6,799 nucleotides of DNA, from positions 5,090 to 11,888 of the forward strand of contig DPSI01000521.1 in NCBI GenBank assembly GCA_003527165.1. Reading direction: 5' to 3'. Below, one piece after another: positions 1 through 5,594 of this stretch (the stretch's first letter is position 1; each line of letters opens with the position of its first letter). The DNA is from Pseudomonas sp. Its GTDB lineage: Bacteria; Pseudomonadota; Gammaproteobacteria; Pseudomonadales; Pseudomonadaceae. Position numbers and translations under genes: made by a program. The notes beneath the pieces were generated by a model, which did no database searches, was not told where the DNA came from, and saw only the letters and a list, made by a program, of their open reading frames with translations.

Positions 1-101
1 ACCTGCCACTTTAACCCACGCTCGTCAGCCCATTCCTTGGCCGTCTTGGTTGCTCCATTTAGTGTTACCAGCATGTTCGCTGCGCAGGTTGCGTCTCGCA
101 T
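1..101 (-). CDS. Partial phage-like small protein (5' end only)
   Basis: The reading frame runs off the left edge, so only the N-terminal 33 residues are visible. It begins MRDATCAANMLVTLNGATKT and continues with KEWADERGLKWQV. The pattern NGxTKTxxEWAxxxGL looks like a small helix-turn-helix segment and, from memory, resembles short hypothetical proteins of Pseudomonas and related prophages. I chose the ATG at 99-101 because GGAG lies 8 bases upstream and because an AT-rich, promoter-like stretch (about 186-260) lies further upstream. The frame is actually open back to a stop at about 474-476, with other in-frame ATGs at 236, 263, 326, 383 and 470. A longer protein of more than 150 visible residues therefore cannot be excluded. 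The ATG at 326 has GAGG 5 bases upstream. Function unknown; the phage link is a recollection, not a search result. Confidence 0.45.
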   Translation of the reverse strand, partial: MRDATCAANMLVTLNGATKTAKEWADERGLKWQ

Positions 102-674
102 TTCGGTGTCTCCATCGGATCGGGGTAGCGAGGCTACTAGCCACGGTTTAACGATACGGAGACGGCGGCTCTCCGTTAGCTGGCTGAAAAAATATGCATT
201 TAATTTATCAGCGTTCTGATTCTTCCACTGATACATTGAAAAAATTCTTAAGTCAGGCGCCATTATGGCGGGGCCGCCAATGGGTGGAAAAGGTGGTTGC
301 GCGGGGTAGCGGGGGACAGCTCTCATCAGCTCCTCACATGCACCCTTGCACCGAATGGAGTGACCCCAATGAAGATCCGCCATGCTATTCGGCGCAGATA
401 TGAGGCGCTTGTGCGCTTTTGGAATTTCCACATAAGAGGGACGGCTCCGACCAGATTCCAACGGCGCCATTACTTATCTTCTCGACGGCAGTTTGCTTTG
501 GTGCCCTTCAGTCAAGAAAGAACCGGGGCCAGACGAAACCCCGTAGTCCCACCGCAGCAATATGCGGGCAATTAAAGCGAAGTCGGCCGAACCAGGAAAC
601 AGAATCCAGTTGGGAGTCCCTGAGCCGGCGACCCCCATATTCCCGGCCACCCGGAAGCTTCGTCACTTGCCAAT

Positions 675-686
675 GGGCTTTCGCCC
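675..686. other. Short hairpin, GGGC stem
   Basis: GGGC TTTC GCCC forms a perfect 4-bp GC stem with a 4-base loop; read on the minus strand the loop is GAAA, a GNRA-type tetraloop. No T-run follows on either strand, so it is not a rho-independent terminator. It may be part of a larger RNA fold or may be chance. Confidence 0.3.
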
Positions 687-713
687 CAGTACCTTTCGAA
701 TATGGCAAAACGC

Positions 714-733
714 CACTCGCTGAAAAGCGGGTG
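714..733 (+). other. Hairpin with GAAA tetraloop
   Basis: CACTCGCT pairs with AGCGGGTG across a GAAA loop, giving an 8-bp stem with one T-G wobble. On the plus strand the loop is a GNRA tetraloop, which favours an RNA structure. It is followed by an A-run rather than a T-run, so it is not a terminator on this strand. It sits about 40 bases upstream of the proposed GTG start of the zinc-finger gene and just upstream of a TATAAA, so it could act as a DNA operator or a 5' leader element. The role is inferred only from position. Confidence 0.35.
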
Positions 734-750
734 CCAAAAATTCCTATAAA
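720..750 (+). promoter_or_regulatory. Possible weak promoter for the small plus-strand cluster
   Basis: TATAAA at 745-750 is a good -10 candidate. The only nearby upstream hexamer is CTGAAA at 720-725 with a 19-base spacer, a poor -35. Transcription would begin near 757, shortly before the proposed GTG at 770. The site overlaps the GAAA hairpin. This is a pattern match only. Confidence 0.2.
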
Positions 751-769
751 TTTTCACACGGGGCTACTT

Positions 770-988
770 GTGTACTGCCGCCGATGCGATGACCCCATCC
801 CCCCTAAATGGGACTCCCCGTTGCGGGGCTATGGCCTATGCCCTGGATGCGTGGGCTCTAGGAGCAATGCGAACGTCACCGCATGTCGCCCTTCGCATGT
901 CTGCCCGGATTGCGGGTCGCTTGTCACGGACGCAGAAACGTGGAGCGCACACACAAAAAAATGTGCAGGCCTCCCTGTGCCGGAGTAG
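770..988 (+). CDS. Cysteine-rich zinc-finger-like small protein
   Basis: From a GTG at 770 this frame encodes 72 residues with seven cysteines in a paired arrangement. CRRC (C3, C6) and CPGC (C24, C27) form a likely zinc ribbon. CPDC (C45, C48) followed by H61 and C65 forms a second, C2HC-like finger. Such arrangements usually bind structural zinc and often occur in DNA- or protein-binding proteins of phages and mobile elements, but I recognise no specific family. The frame is open further upstream to an ATG at 419. That N-terminal extension reads as low-complexity sequence with frames open on the opposite strand, so I prefer a start near 770; GGGG lies about 6 bases upstream, a modest ribosome binding site. 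The next gene starts 39 bases downstream. The exact start is uncertain and an RNA-binding role is equally possible. Confidence 0.5.
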   Translation: MYCRRCDDPIPPKWDSPLRGYGLCPGCVGSRSNANVTACRPSHVCPDCGSLVTDAETWSAHTKKCAGLPVPE

Positions 989-1027
989 GCGATTCCCAAC
1001 CCCAAACTCCCCCGACGAGGTTTCTGC

Positions 1028-1210
1028 ATGACCGATTTCAAAGGACTGATGACGCGAGCCGCGGAGCGCAATGAAAAACGCCGCCTCCACCTGGAGGCCG
1101 AAGCTCGCAAAAAGGGCATAGAAGACGTGGATGGGTACGTTCGCGCCGTTATAGAGATGGAAGATGGCCCTTTCGATGTCGATGACATGCCGGAGGGCGC
1201 ACGGCCATGA
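1028..1210 (+). CDS. Small charged hypothetical protein (60 aa)
   Basis: I do not recognise this protein. The 60 residues are strongly charged: a basic, probably helical first half (residues about 8-30, rich in Arg, Lys, Glu and Ala) and an acidic second half containing EMEDGPFDVDDM. There is no signal peptide, membrane segment or cysteine. The start is supported by GAGG at 1017-1020, 7 bases before the ATG. The stop overlaps the next start in ATGA at 1207-1210, so the two genes are very likely translated from one message, together with the zinc-finger gene 39 bases upstream. The tight packing and small size suggest phage or mobile-element genes. A DNA-binding or partner-binding role is conceivable but unsupported. 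Confidence 0.6.
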   Translation: MTDFKGLMTRAAERNEKRRLHLEAEARKKGIEDVDGYVRAVIEMEDGPFDVDDMPEGARP

Positions 1211-1395
1211 GGACGTTATGGACTTGGCTATTTGCGGCGTTTGCGTGCTTTCTAATCTTTACTGCCATGGCGGTGGCTACCCGCATTAGCCGTGAAGCTG
1301 GTGGGCCACCATTCTTGACACTCGTGTTTACAGTCGCGGGGCTGGCCGGGATGTACTATGCAGCGAAGGGCATCATTCGGGCTGGTCGCCCTTGA
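1207..1395 (+). CDS. Small membrane protein with two transmembrane segments (62 aa)
   Basis: The protein has two hydrophobic segments: roughly residues 4-25 (WTWLFAAFACFLIFTAMAVA) and 36-56 (FLTLVFTVAGLAGMYYAAKG). They are separated by a short polar loop containing RISREAGGPP. It should sit in the inner membrane. GGAGGG at 1192-1197, inside the upstream gene, is a strong ribosome binding site 9 bases before the ATG, and the start overlaps the upstream stop by four bases. Small two-segment membrane proteins next to phage-like genes include holins and exclusion proteins, but nothing in the sequence singles out either. The 3' end overlaps the artificial tail of the zorA remnant on the other strand, so this gene lies right at the boundary between the two gene blocks. 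Confidence 0.6.
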   Translation: MRTLWTWLFAAFACFLIFTAMAVATRISREAGGPPFLTLVFTVAGLAGMYYAAKGIIRAGRP

Positions 1396-1404
1396 ACGCA
1401 GGGC
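1388..1404 (+). other. Weak hairpin at the end of the plus-strand cluster
   Basis: GCCCT and AGGGC pair around a 7-base loop that contains the TGA stop of the 62-residue gene. No T-run follows on the plus strand, so it is at best a partial transcription stop. It is the only hairpin candidate between the converging gene blocks. Confidence 0.2.
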
Positions 1405-1426
1405 AAGTAACAGGACGCCCCGAACG
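1396..1426. other. Boundary between phage-like block and defence island
   Basis: On the right, the zorA-like frame keeps family character down to DIDFLYP (about 1425) and then reads unrelated residues. On the left, the 62-residue plus-strand gene ends at 1395. The breakpoint therefore lies between. I see no clear direct or inverted repeat that would identify an integrase attachment site or insertion-sequence end. Confidence 0.4.
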
Positions 1427-1806
1427 GATAGAGGAAGTCGATATCGTGCTGCAGCTTCTGAATATCGATAAGTGCATTACGCTCGAACATCTTCTCGATG
1501 ATGTTGAGCAGCAGACTGAAAGCGACACCCCATACCGACGTCATAAACGCTACAGCAGCGCCTGATATCAGCTTGTTGATGCCGCCCTTCAGCGCCTCGA
1601 TCTCGTCCGACGTCCCAACCAGCCCCTCAAGCCCGACGGTCAAACCAACGAAAGTACCCAATACACCGACCGCCACCAGGAAACTCGGTGCTGCGGCCAG
1701 CAGGCGGCTAGCCGTCAGACCACTCGCCAGCGTGCGCGCATTGAAGAAATGCTCGGCATCCAATGTGTTGAACAGCTTTTGCTGGTCGGATGAAAGCACA
1801 AGGCTC

Positions 1807-2913
1807 TCATCGAACTCGCGCCAGAGCATGCCGACACACGCCGAAGCGTTCTTTCAATCGGTCCACCGTCCAGCGCCACTTCGGGGTGGTTGGGCGGCAG
1901 ATGGTGTTCTGGTTGCCGAACAGGCCGACTTCCTTGATGGCTTCGTTCAGCGGCAGGCTAAACAGCCACTCCACCGAAACGAAGTATTCGCAACGTTCCG
2001 GGTCATCGGCCAGGTCACGGTGATAATTAGCGCCGTTAAGCAGCTCCAGCGCCGGGACCTCGTTGCCCTGATAAGGAATACGAAACTCGATGGCTGGGGT
2101 GGCATGGCTGGTAACTCGCGCCACGCCGACATAGCCGGAGCCGGGTACGTTGACCCAGATGCGGTCGCCGGGGCTGAGCACCTTCAGGCTGTTGCTGTAC
2201 CAGCTGCCGCCACCGCCACAGATAAAGCCGAACTGTCGCGCCTCGGGCCAAGAGCGGCTGGGGCCGTGACCGAAGGAGCAATAGAACTCGCCGTTCCACG
2301 GCTCGCTGGGCGTGCCGGGCTTGCCAGCGGCGGTAGGTTGGGGTGTATCGGTGGGGTCGAGCAGCCAGGTGCGACTGATCAACTGCTGATCACCCAGCTG
2401 GAATATCTGGAAGCACAGCACGTTGATGGCGATCTCACGCTCGCGGAGATAACCTACGATACGCTCGCTGCTGGCATCCAGCTCAGCGGCGACAATGACG
2501 ATCTGATGACTCTGGTTGAGCGAGTCGGTATCCAGAGGCGCACCAAAACGCGCCTGAAAGTCCACAGCCAGCTCGCCCTGGGGCTTGAAGCGCTGGTAGA
2601 TGGCGGCGATCTCGTCGGCCTCCAGCCGTTCGACCCAGGCGGCATAATCCAGCGCCTGTGCCACCACCTCGCGCGGGGTGCGGTCGCGTTTGAGTTCGAT
2701 CAGCACCAGCGAGGCATCCGGCGCCAGCGCCAGCAGGTCGATACGCCCGCCGTAGCCGGTGCTTTCCTGCTGGCCGATCAGCAGCCAGTCCTCGGACAGC
2801 AGCGCCGGCGCTGCGACTATCATGTTTTCCAACAGCTGCTCGCTGACCAACCGCGCCGCCTTGAGGGCTACGGGCTGCGCGCCGACAGTCCAGACTTGTG
2901 TGCGAATAGGCAT
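1807..2913 (-). CDS. NucS-like PD-(D/E)XK endonuclease with extra C-terminal domain
   Basis: A 368-residue cytoplasmic protein. The nuclease core lies at residues about 20-100, with D59 (in GGRIDLLAL), E73 and K75 (in LVLIELKRD) and Q86 (in VVAQALDYAAWV), the catalytic set of the NucS/DUF91 group within the PD-(D/E)XK superfamily. Residues about 135-190 form a further alpha/beta segment. Residues about 205-345 are a second domain with GGGGSWYS and GDRIWVNVPGSGYVGVARV. The latter resembles PUA/EVE-type folds that read modified bases, which is my inference. The gene begins 15 bases after the hsdS stop, with AAGGGG 7 bases before its ATG, so it belongs to the restriction-modification operon and may cut foreign or modified DNA. 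The family-like sequence ends near ERFGV (residue 359). The last 7 or so residues are read out of frame from zorA sequence, so the natural C-terminus may have been replaced. Confidence 0.85.
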   Translation of the reverse strand: MPIRTQVWTVGAQPVALKAARLVSEQLLENMIVAAPALLSEDWLLIGQQESTGYGGRIDLLALAPDASLVLIELKRDRTPREVVAQALDYAAWVERLEADEIAAIYQRFKPQGELAVDFQARFGAPLDTDSLNQSHQIVIVAAELDASSERIVGYLREREIAINVLCFQIFQLGDQQLISRTWLLDPTDTPQPTAAGKPGTPSEPWNGEFYCSFGHGPSRSWPEARQFGFICGGGGSWYSNSLKVLSPGDRIWVNVPGSGYVGVARVTSHATPAIEFRIPYQGNEVPALELLNGANYHRDLADDPERCEYFVSVEWLFSLPLNEAIKEVGLFGNQNTICRPTTPKWRWTVDRLKERFGVCRHALARVR

Positions 2914-2920
2914 CCTTGCA

Positions 2921-2926
2921 CCCCTT
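2921..2926 (-). promoter_or_regulatory. Ribosome binding site of the nuclease gene
   Basis: AAGGGG on the minus strand lies 7 bases before the ATG at 2911-2913 and inside the 15-base gap after the hsdS stop codon. It fixes the start and supports translation from the hsdS message. Confidence 0.6.
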
Positions 2927-2928
2927 GT

Positions 2929-4629
2929 TTAGGCCACGGCCTGCTCGACCAGTGCGGTTGCCAGTTGTTCGTTGAGCTGGCGGGCTTGGGTTAGGCGAGT
3001 TTTCAGTTGGTCGCAGAGGGCCATCAGCTGATCGACTTTGGCGACGATGCGGTGTTGTTCGGGGAGCGGTGGAAGTGGATATACATACAACCGCACATTG
3101 TTAGCTGAAAGATTAGGTTGCGCAGAGCCATTATCGAATCGGAATATCTGGTCTCTGCCGATTTTGCTGGTCAGATATCGATACATAAAACGATTCGAGC
3201 AAGGCTCAAAGGGCCGAATAATCATCAACGACGAAGCAATGGCGCCTTCACTGTAAGGATCAACGATCGCTGTTTTCCCAAAGGTTGCGCCTCGTAGGCA
3301 ATAGACAAGGTCGCCAAGCCTGATTTTTCCACCGTTTAAGCTTTCGAATTTTTCACGTGCAATGTAATGCATGCTGTCCTGACTCAATGTTCCGTCAGGT
3401 TCAATATGGCCCGTGTTTATCCAAGGAATACCTGCTGAGACGTATTCCGTTCGGTTAGGATAATTTTTGCCTCTGTCACCATTAACGAACTCACTAACTT
3501 CGCCAAGACGCACCCACTTCCACGCCTGAGGTAGTTCGTAAGGGATCTCATGTTGTTTTATATCTGGTAGTGGCTTAGGTGCTTTTAATAGGCCCGATCG
3601 TACAAGCTCCGCTTTTCCATTAGCTAACCGCCTTAGCAGCTCACTCGCTGGCTCATCGCTGGGATCTTGCGGTACCAGTTTGCCCATCACGGCCAGTTGC
3701 AGCAGGGTTTGCTTGAGAGCGTCGATGCTGGATTCGGTGGTGAACAGGGTGTGGAAGTGCTCGGCCAGGCGCTGCCAGCTGGCGGCGAAGTCTTCGGCAT
3801 CGGTAGCCTGAGTCAGGCTGCCGAGCAGCGCCTGCACCAGTTGGGCGTGGGCGCTTTCGGCGTCGGCCTGCTGGGCTTCCAGGTGGTCGCACAGGGCCAT
3901 CAGCTCATCGACTTTGGCGACTATGCGATGTTGTTCGGTGATGCTTGGTAGCGGAAGGGAGATAGCCTCCCACTTTCCTTTATTCAAAATCGCAATGGTT
4001 GTGCTGGATGACTCGCTCCAGGCTTCGGCTTGGAAGTATGGGGATCGTGCGGCAATCCGCAGATATTGCGGGAGACCTTTGTAAAGAGTTGCCGAGTTTA
4101 TTTGTTGATTGAAGGAGCAGTCCCGCTCAATCAGGTTGCACTTACCAATAGTGCCGATGCAAACCATCAGAAGGGAGCCAGCCTGTGCTATTCGGCCACT
4201 TTGAGATGCGCCCAAGGACGACAAGCCCTCACCGCTATAGTCAACTTGATCGGGATAGATGTCGCCGGGTTTTATAAATGGCACATCCAAGCCGAATAGT
4301 TCGGGTTGACTCTTGCTCGGCGTTGTACCTGTTTGCGTGAGGCAAATATCACCAAGACGAGTCCACATCCATCCGGCAGGTAACTCAAACGGCTTTTCAT
4401 CGTCCGATATTTCCGCCAGCGGCTTTTGCTTCTTGATCTTGCCCTCAGCTACCAACCGCGCCTTTTCCTCAACAATCCGCTTAAGCAACTCACTGGCCGG
4501 CTCATCACTCGGATCTTGCGGCACCAGCTTCCCGCGCACTGCCAACTCCAGAATCAGCTCACGCAGCTTTTTGATGCCATTAGGTGCACTGGCCAGCAGC
4601 GGCAGGTTGTCGGTCAGCAGAGCGGTCAT
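2929..4629 (-). CDS. hsdS: Type I restriction-modification specificity subunit HsdS
   Basis: HsdS chooses the DNA sequence that the HsdM/HsdS methyltransferase modifies and, with HsdR, that is restricted. The 566 residues, somewhat longer than common HsdS proteins of 400-460, form two similar halves. Each half has a helical lead-in with LAVxGKLVPQDPSDEPASEL (about 28-52 and 311-335), a target-recognition domain (about 82-232 and 363-525), and a conserved helical spacer beginning EQHRIVAKVDxLMALCD (about 232-248 and 524-540). Two recognition domains imply a bipartite target; its sequence cannot be read from here. The recognition domains, especially 3080-3500, are visibly more AT-rich than the flanking conserved parts, as expected where recognition domains are exchanged between strains. 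The ATG overlaps the stop of the upstream rhuM-fic gene in ATGA, indicating translational coupling. The gene looks intact. Confidence 0.96.
   Translation of the reverse strand: MTALLTDNLPLLASAPNGIKKLRELILELAVRGKLVPQDPSDEPASELLKRIVEEKARLVAEGKIKKQKPLAEISDDEKPFELPAGWMWTRLGDICLTQTGTTPSKSQPELFGLDVPFIKPGDIYPDQVDYSGEGLSSLGASQSGRIAQAGSLLMVCIGTIGKCNLIERDCSFNQQINSATLYKGLPQYLRIAARSPYFQAEAWSESSSTTIAILNKGKWEAISLPLPSITEQHRIVAKVDELMALCDHLEAQQADAESAHAQLVQALLGSLTQATDAEDFAASWQRLAEHFHTLFTTESSIDALKQTLLQLAVMGKLVPQDPSDEPASELLRRLANGKAELVRSGLLKAPKPLPDIKQHEIPYELPQAWKWVRLGEVSEFVNGDRGKNYPNRTEYVSAGIPWINTGHIEPDGTLSQDSMHYIAREKFESLNGGKIRLGDLVYCLRGATFGKTAIVDPYSEGAIASSLMIIRPFEPCSNRFMYRYLTSKIGRDQIFRFDNGSAQPNLSANNVRLYVYPLPPLPEQHRIVAKVDQLMALCDQLKTRLTQARQLNEQLATALVEQAVA
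3008..3062 (-). repeat. hsdS spacer repeat, distal copy
   Basis: This 55-base segment matches 3884-3938 at 51 of 55 positions by hand count, in the same orientation. It encodes the start of the second helical spacer of HsdS (EQHRIVAKVDQLMALCDQ). Direct repeats like this allow recombination that drops or swaps a recognition domain. Confidence 0.85.
3625..3699 (-). repeat. hsdS lead-in repeat, second-half copy
   Basis: Encodes residues 311-335 of HsdS, which match residues 28-52 at 21 of 25 positions and include GKLVPQDPSDEPASELL. The DNA is less similar than in the spacer pair. Confidence 0.75.
3884..3938 (-). repeat. hsdS spacer repeat, proximal copy
   Basis: Partner of 3008-3062, encoding the start of the first helical spacer (EQHRIVAKVDELMALCDH). 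The copies are 876 bases apart, the length of one HsdS half unit; exchange between them would delete the second recognition domain in frame. Confidence 0.85.
4474..4548 (-). repeat. hsdS lead-in repeat, first-half copy
   Basis: Encodes residues 28-52 of HsdS, partner of 3625-3699 with an offset of 849 bases (283 codons). It shows that the protein arose from a duplicated half unit. Confidence 0.75.
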
Positions 4630-5594
4630 GGGCGATTTTCCAGGGCAAGCATGTTCATGATCAGGCGGATCAGGGTGTCTTTCTGTGCGGGGGCGGATTC
4701 GGCGACCAGCAGGGTCAGGGCTGCCAGACCGGTGTCATTGATCACGGCATTGCCCTCAGCATCGAGCAGGCGGCCGTTGCGGTGCAGGAAATCGACAAAC
4801 AGGTAGGCACCACTGCGTTTATTGCCGTCGGCGAAGGGATGGTTCTTTACGACGAAATACAGCAGGTGCGCCGCTTTGCTCTCCAGACTAGGGTAAGCCG
4901 GCTCGCCGAATACGCTTTGCTCGATGTTGCCGAGCAGCGCAGCCAGGCCATCGCCCCGTTCGCGGGCGAATAGGTCGCTGGCTTCGCCACGGGCCATCAG
5001 CTGGGTTTTGAGTTCAGCCAGTTGCCGGCGCGCCTGGGTAGCATCGGGCAATTCACCACCGGGACTGCCGGTGGGCTCGGTGAGTAGACCTTCGTCATAG
5101 CGCTGCAGCCAGAGGAAGGTCTGGGTGTAGCGGCTGACGATTTCCACCAGGCCGCGCCCACCCGCTTCGCCCAGCTCGGGCGTGCGGGCGGCCTTGCGCA
5201 CCAGTTCCAGTGCCGCTTCCAGCTCGCGGGCGTTGGCCTCGAAGCGTTCGCGGTTCAGCGTGTAGCCGCGGGTCAGGTGCTGCTTGAGTACCTGATTGGC
5301 CCACTGGCGAAAGCGCGTGCCTTCACGGGACTTCACCCGATAGCCGAGGGAGATGATCACGTCCAGGTTGTAGAAGGTCACCGGCTTGTCGGAGCCAGCA
5401 ATGTGCAGATTTTGCACATTGCTTTCACGCTCCAGCTCGCCTTCGGCGAAGACGTTGCGAATATGCCGGCCGATTACGGTACGGTCACGGCCGAACAGCT
5501 CGGCCAGTTGTTCCTGGCGCAACCATACGCTGTCGTGCTCGACGGTGACGGCAATCTGGCCACTGGCACTTTCGTAGATGGCGACGTCGCTCAT
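4626..5594 (-). CDS. RhuM-type protein with Fic domain, inside the RM operon
   Basis: The 322 residues have two parts. The N-terminal part (about 1-110) is RhuM-like and contains a likely winged helix (residues 24-48, with LRQEQLAELFGRDRTVIGRH), followed by VTFYNLDVIISLGYRVKS and GTRFRQWANQVL, which are characteristic of the family. The C-terminal part (about 200-322) is a Fic/Doc domain with the catalytic motif HPFADGNKR at residues 252-260 (4815-4841). It includes the general-base histidine H252 and the metal-binding D256. Fic enzymes usually transfer AMP or another nucleotide phosphate to a protein; the target here is unknown. The last motif position is K259-R260, as in Doc-type proteins, rather than G-R. 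I see no [S/T]xxxE[G/N] autoinhibitory motif. The gene overlaps hsdM and hsdS by ATGA at both ends, and GGAG lies 5 bases before its ATG. Position and coupling suggest a regulator of, or a back-up to, the RM enzyme. Confidence 0.9.
   Translation of the reverse strand: MSDVAIYESASGQIAVTVEHDSVWLRQEQLAELFGRDRTVIGRHIRNVFAEGELERESNVQNLHIAGSDKPVTFYNLDVIISLGYRVKSREGTRFRQWANQVLKQHLTRGYTLNRERFEANARELEAALELVRKAARTPELGEAGGRGLVEIVSRYTQTFLWLQRYDEGLLTEPTGSPGGELPDATQARRQLAELKTQLMARGEASDLFARERGDGLAALLGNIEQSVFGEPAYPSLESKAAHLLYFVVKNHPFADGNKRSGAYLFVDFLHRNGRLLDAEGNAVINDTGLAALTLLVAESAPAQKDTLIRLIMNMLALENRP

Larger units (their letters stand above)
102..769. other. Long intergenic region without a convincing gene
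   Basis: About 670 bases lie between the minus-strand partial gene and the plus-strand zinc-finger gene. Several overlapping frames are open on both strands, but their translations are low-complexity, rich in Pro, Arg and Ser, and have no recognisable domain or good ribosome binding site. Positions 186-260 are clearly AT-rich against the rest, as expected of a promoter region. Two short hairpins lie at 675-686 and 714-733. The region may carry divergent promoters or a structured RNA; I cannot identify either. Confidence 0.5.
1356..1829 (-). pseudogene. zorA: Truncated ZorA-like MotA/TolQ/ExbB channel remnant
   Basis: The 157-residue frame begins MLWREFDESLV and contains two membrane segments, about residues 43-65 (with GVLGTFVGLTVGL) and 88-110 (with SGAAVAFMTSVWGVAFSLLL). 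The GTFxGLxxGL and GAAxAFxTSxxG patterns are typical of the MotA/TolQ/ExbB proton-channel family. The whole matches what I recall of ZorA, the membrane motor subunit of Zorya anti-phage systems. An intact ZorA is several hundred residues, with an N-terminal membrane segment and a long cytoplasmic helical tail after the channel. Both are missing: family-like sequence starts almost at the first residue and stops at DIDFLYP, residue about 135, where the tail should begin. The last 20 or so residues come from unrelated DNA antisense to the neighbouring gene. No zorB is visible. It is almost certainly non-functional. TolQ/ExbB-like alternatives are possible, but the LWREFDESL segment favours ZorA. 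Confidence 0.68.

Noticed and set aside
236..266. Plus-strand promoter with TTGAAA at 236-241 and CATTAT at 261-266
   Set aside because: The 19-base spacer and poor -10 make it weak, and no convincing gene follows within several hundred bases.
508..757. Two minus-strand frames of 61-66 codons
   Set aside because: Each lacks a domain and a convincing ribosome binding site. They overlap each other in different frames and cover the hairpin region, so they look spurious.
419..769. N-terminal extension of the zinc-finger frame to the ATG at 419
   Set aside because: The translation is low-complexity, lacks a ribosome binding site and overlaps equally open frames on the other strand. The cysteine pattern begins only after 770.
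829..1188. Minus-strand frame of 119 codons
   Set aside because: It is antisense to the zinc-finger and 60-residue genes, which have better start signals and coherent composition. Its Ser/Arg-rich translation looks like a shadow.
1388..1404. Rho-independent terminator after the plus-strand cluster
   Set aside because: There is a 5-bp stem but no T-run after it on either strand, so I list it only as a weak hairpin.
1498..2994. Open plus-strand frame of 498 codons
   Set aside because: It runs antisense across zorA, the nuclease gene and the end of hsdS, all of which have recognisable families. Its translation has no domain and is a by-product of high GC at third codon positions.
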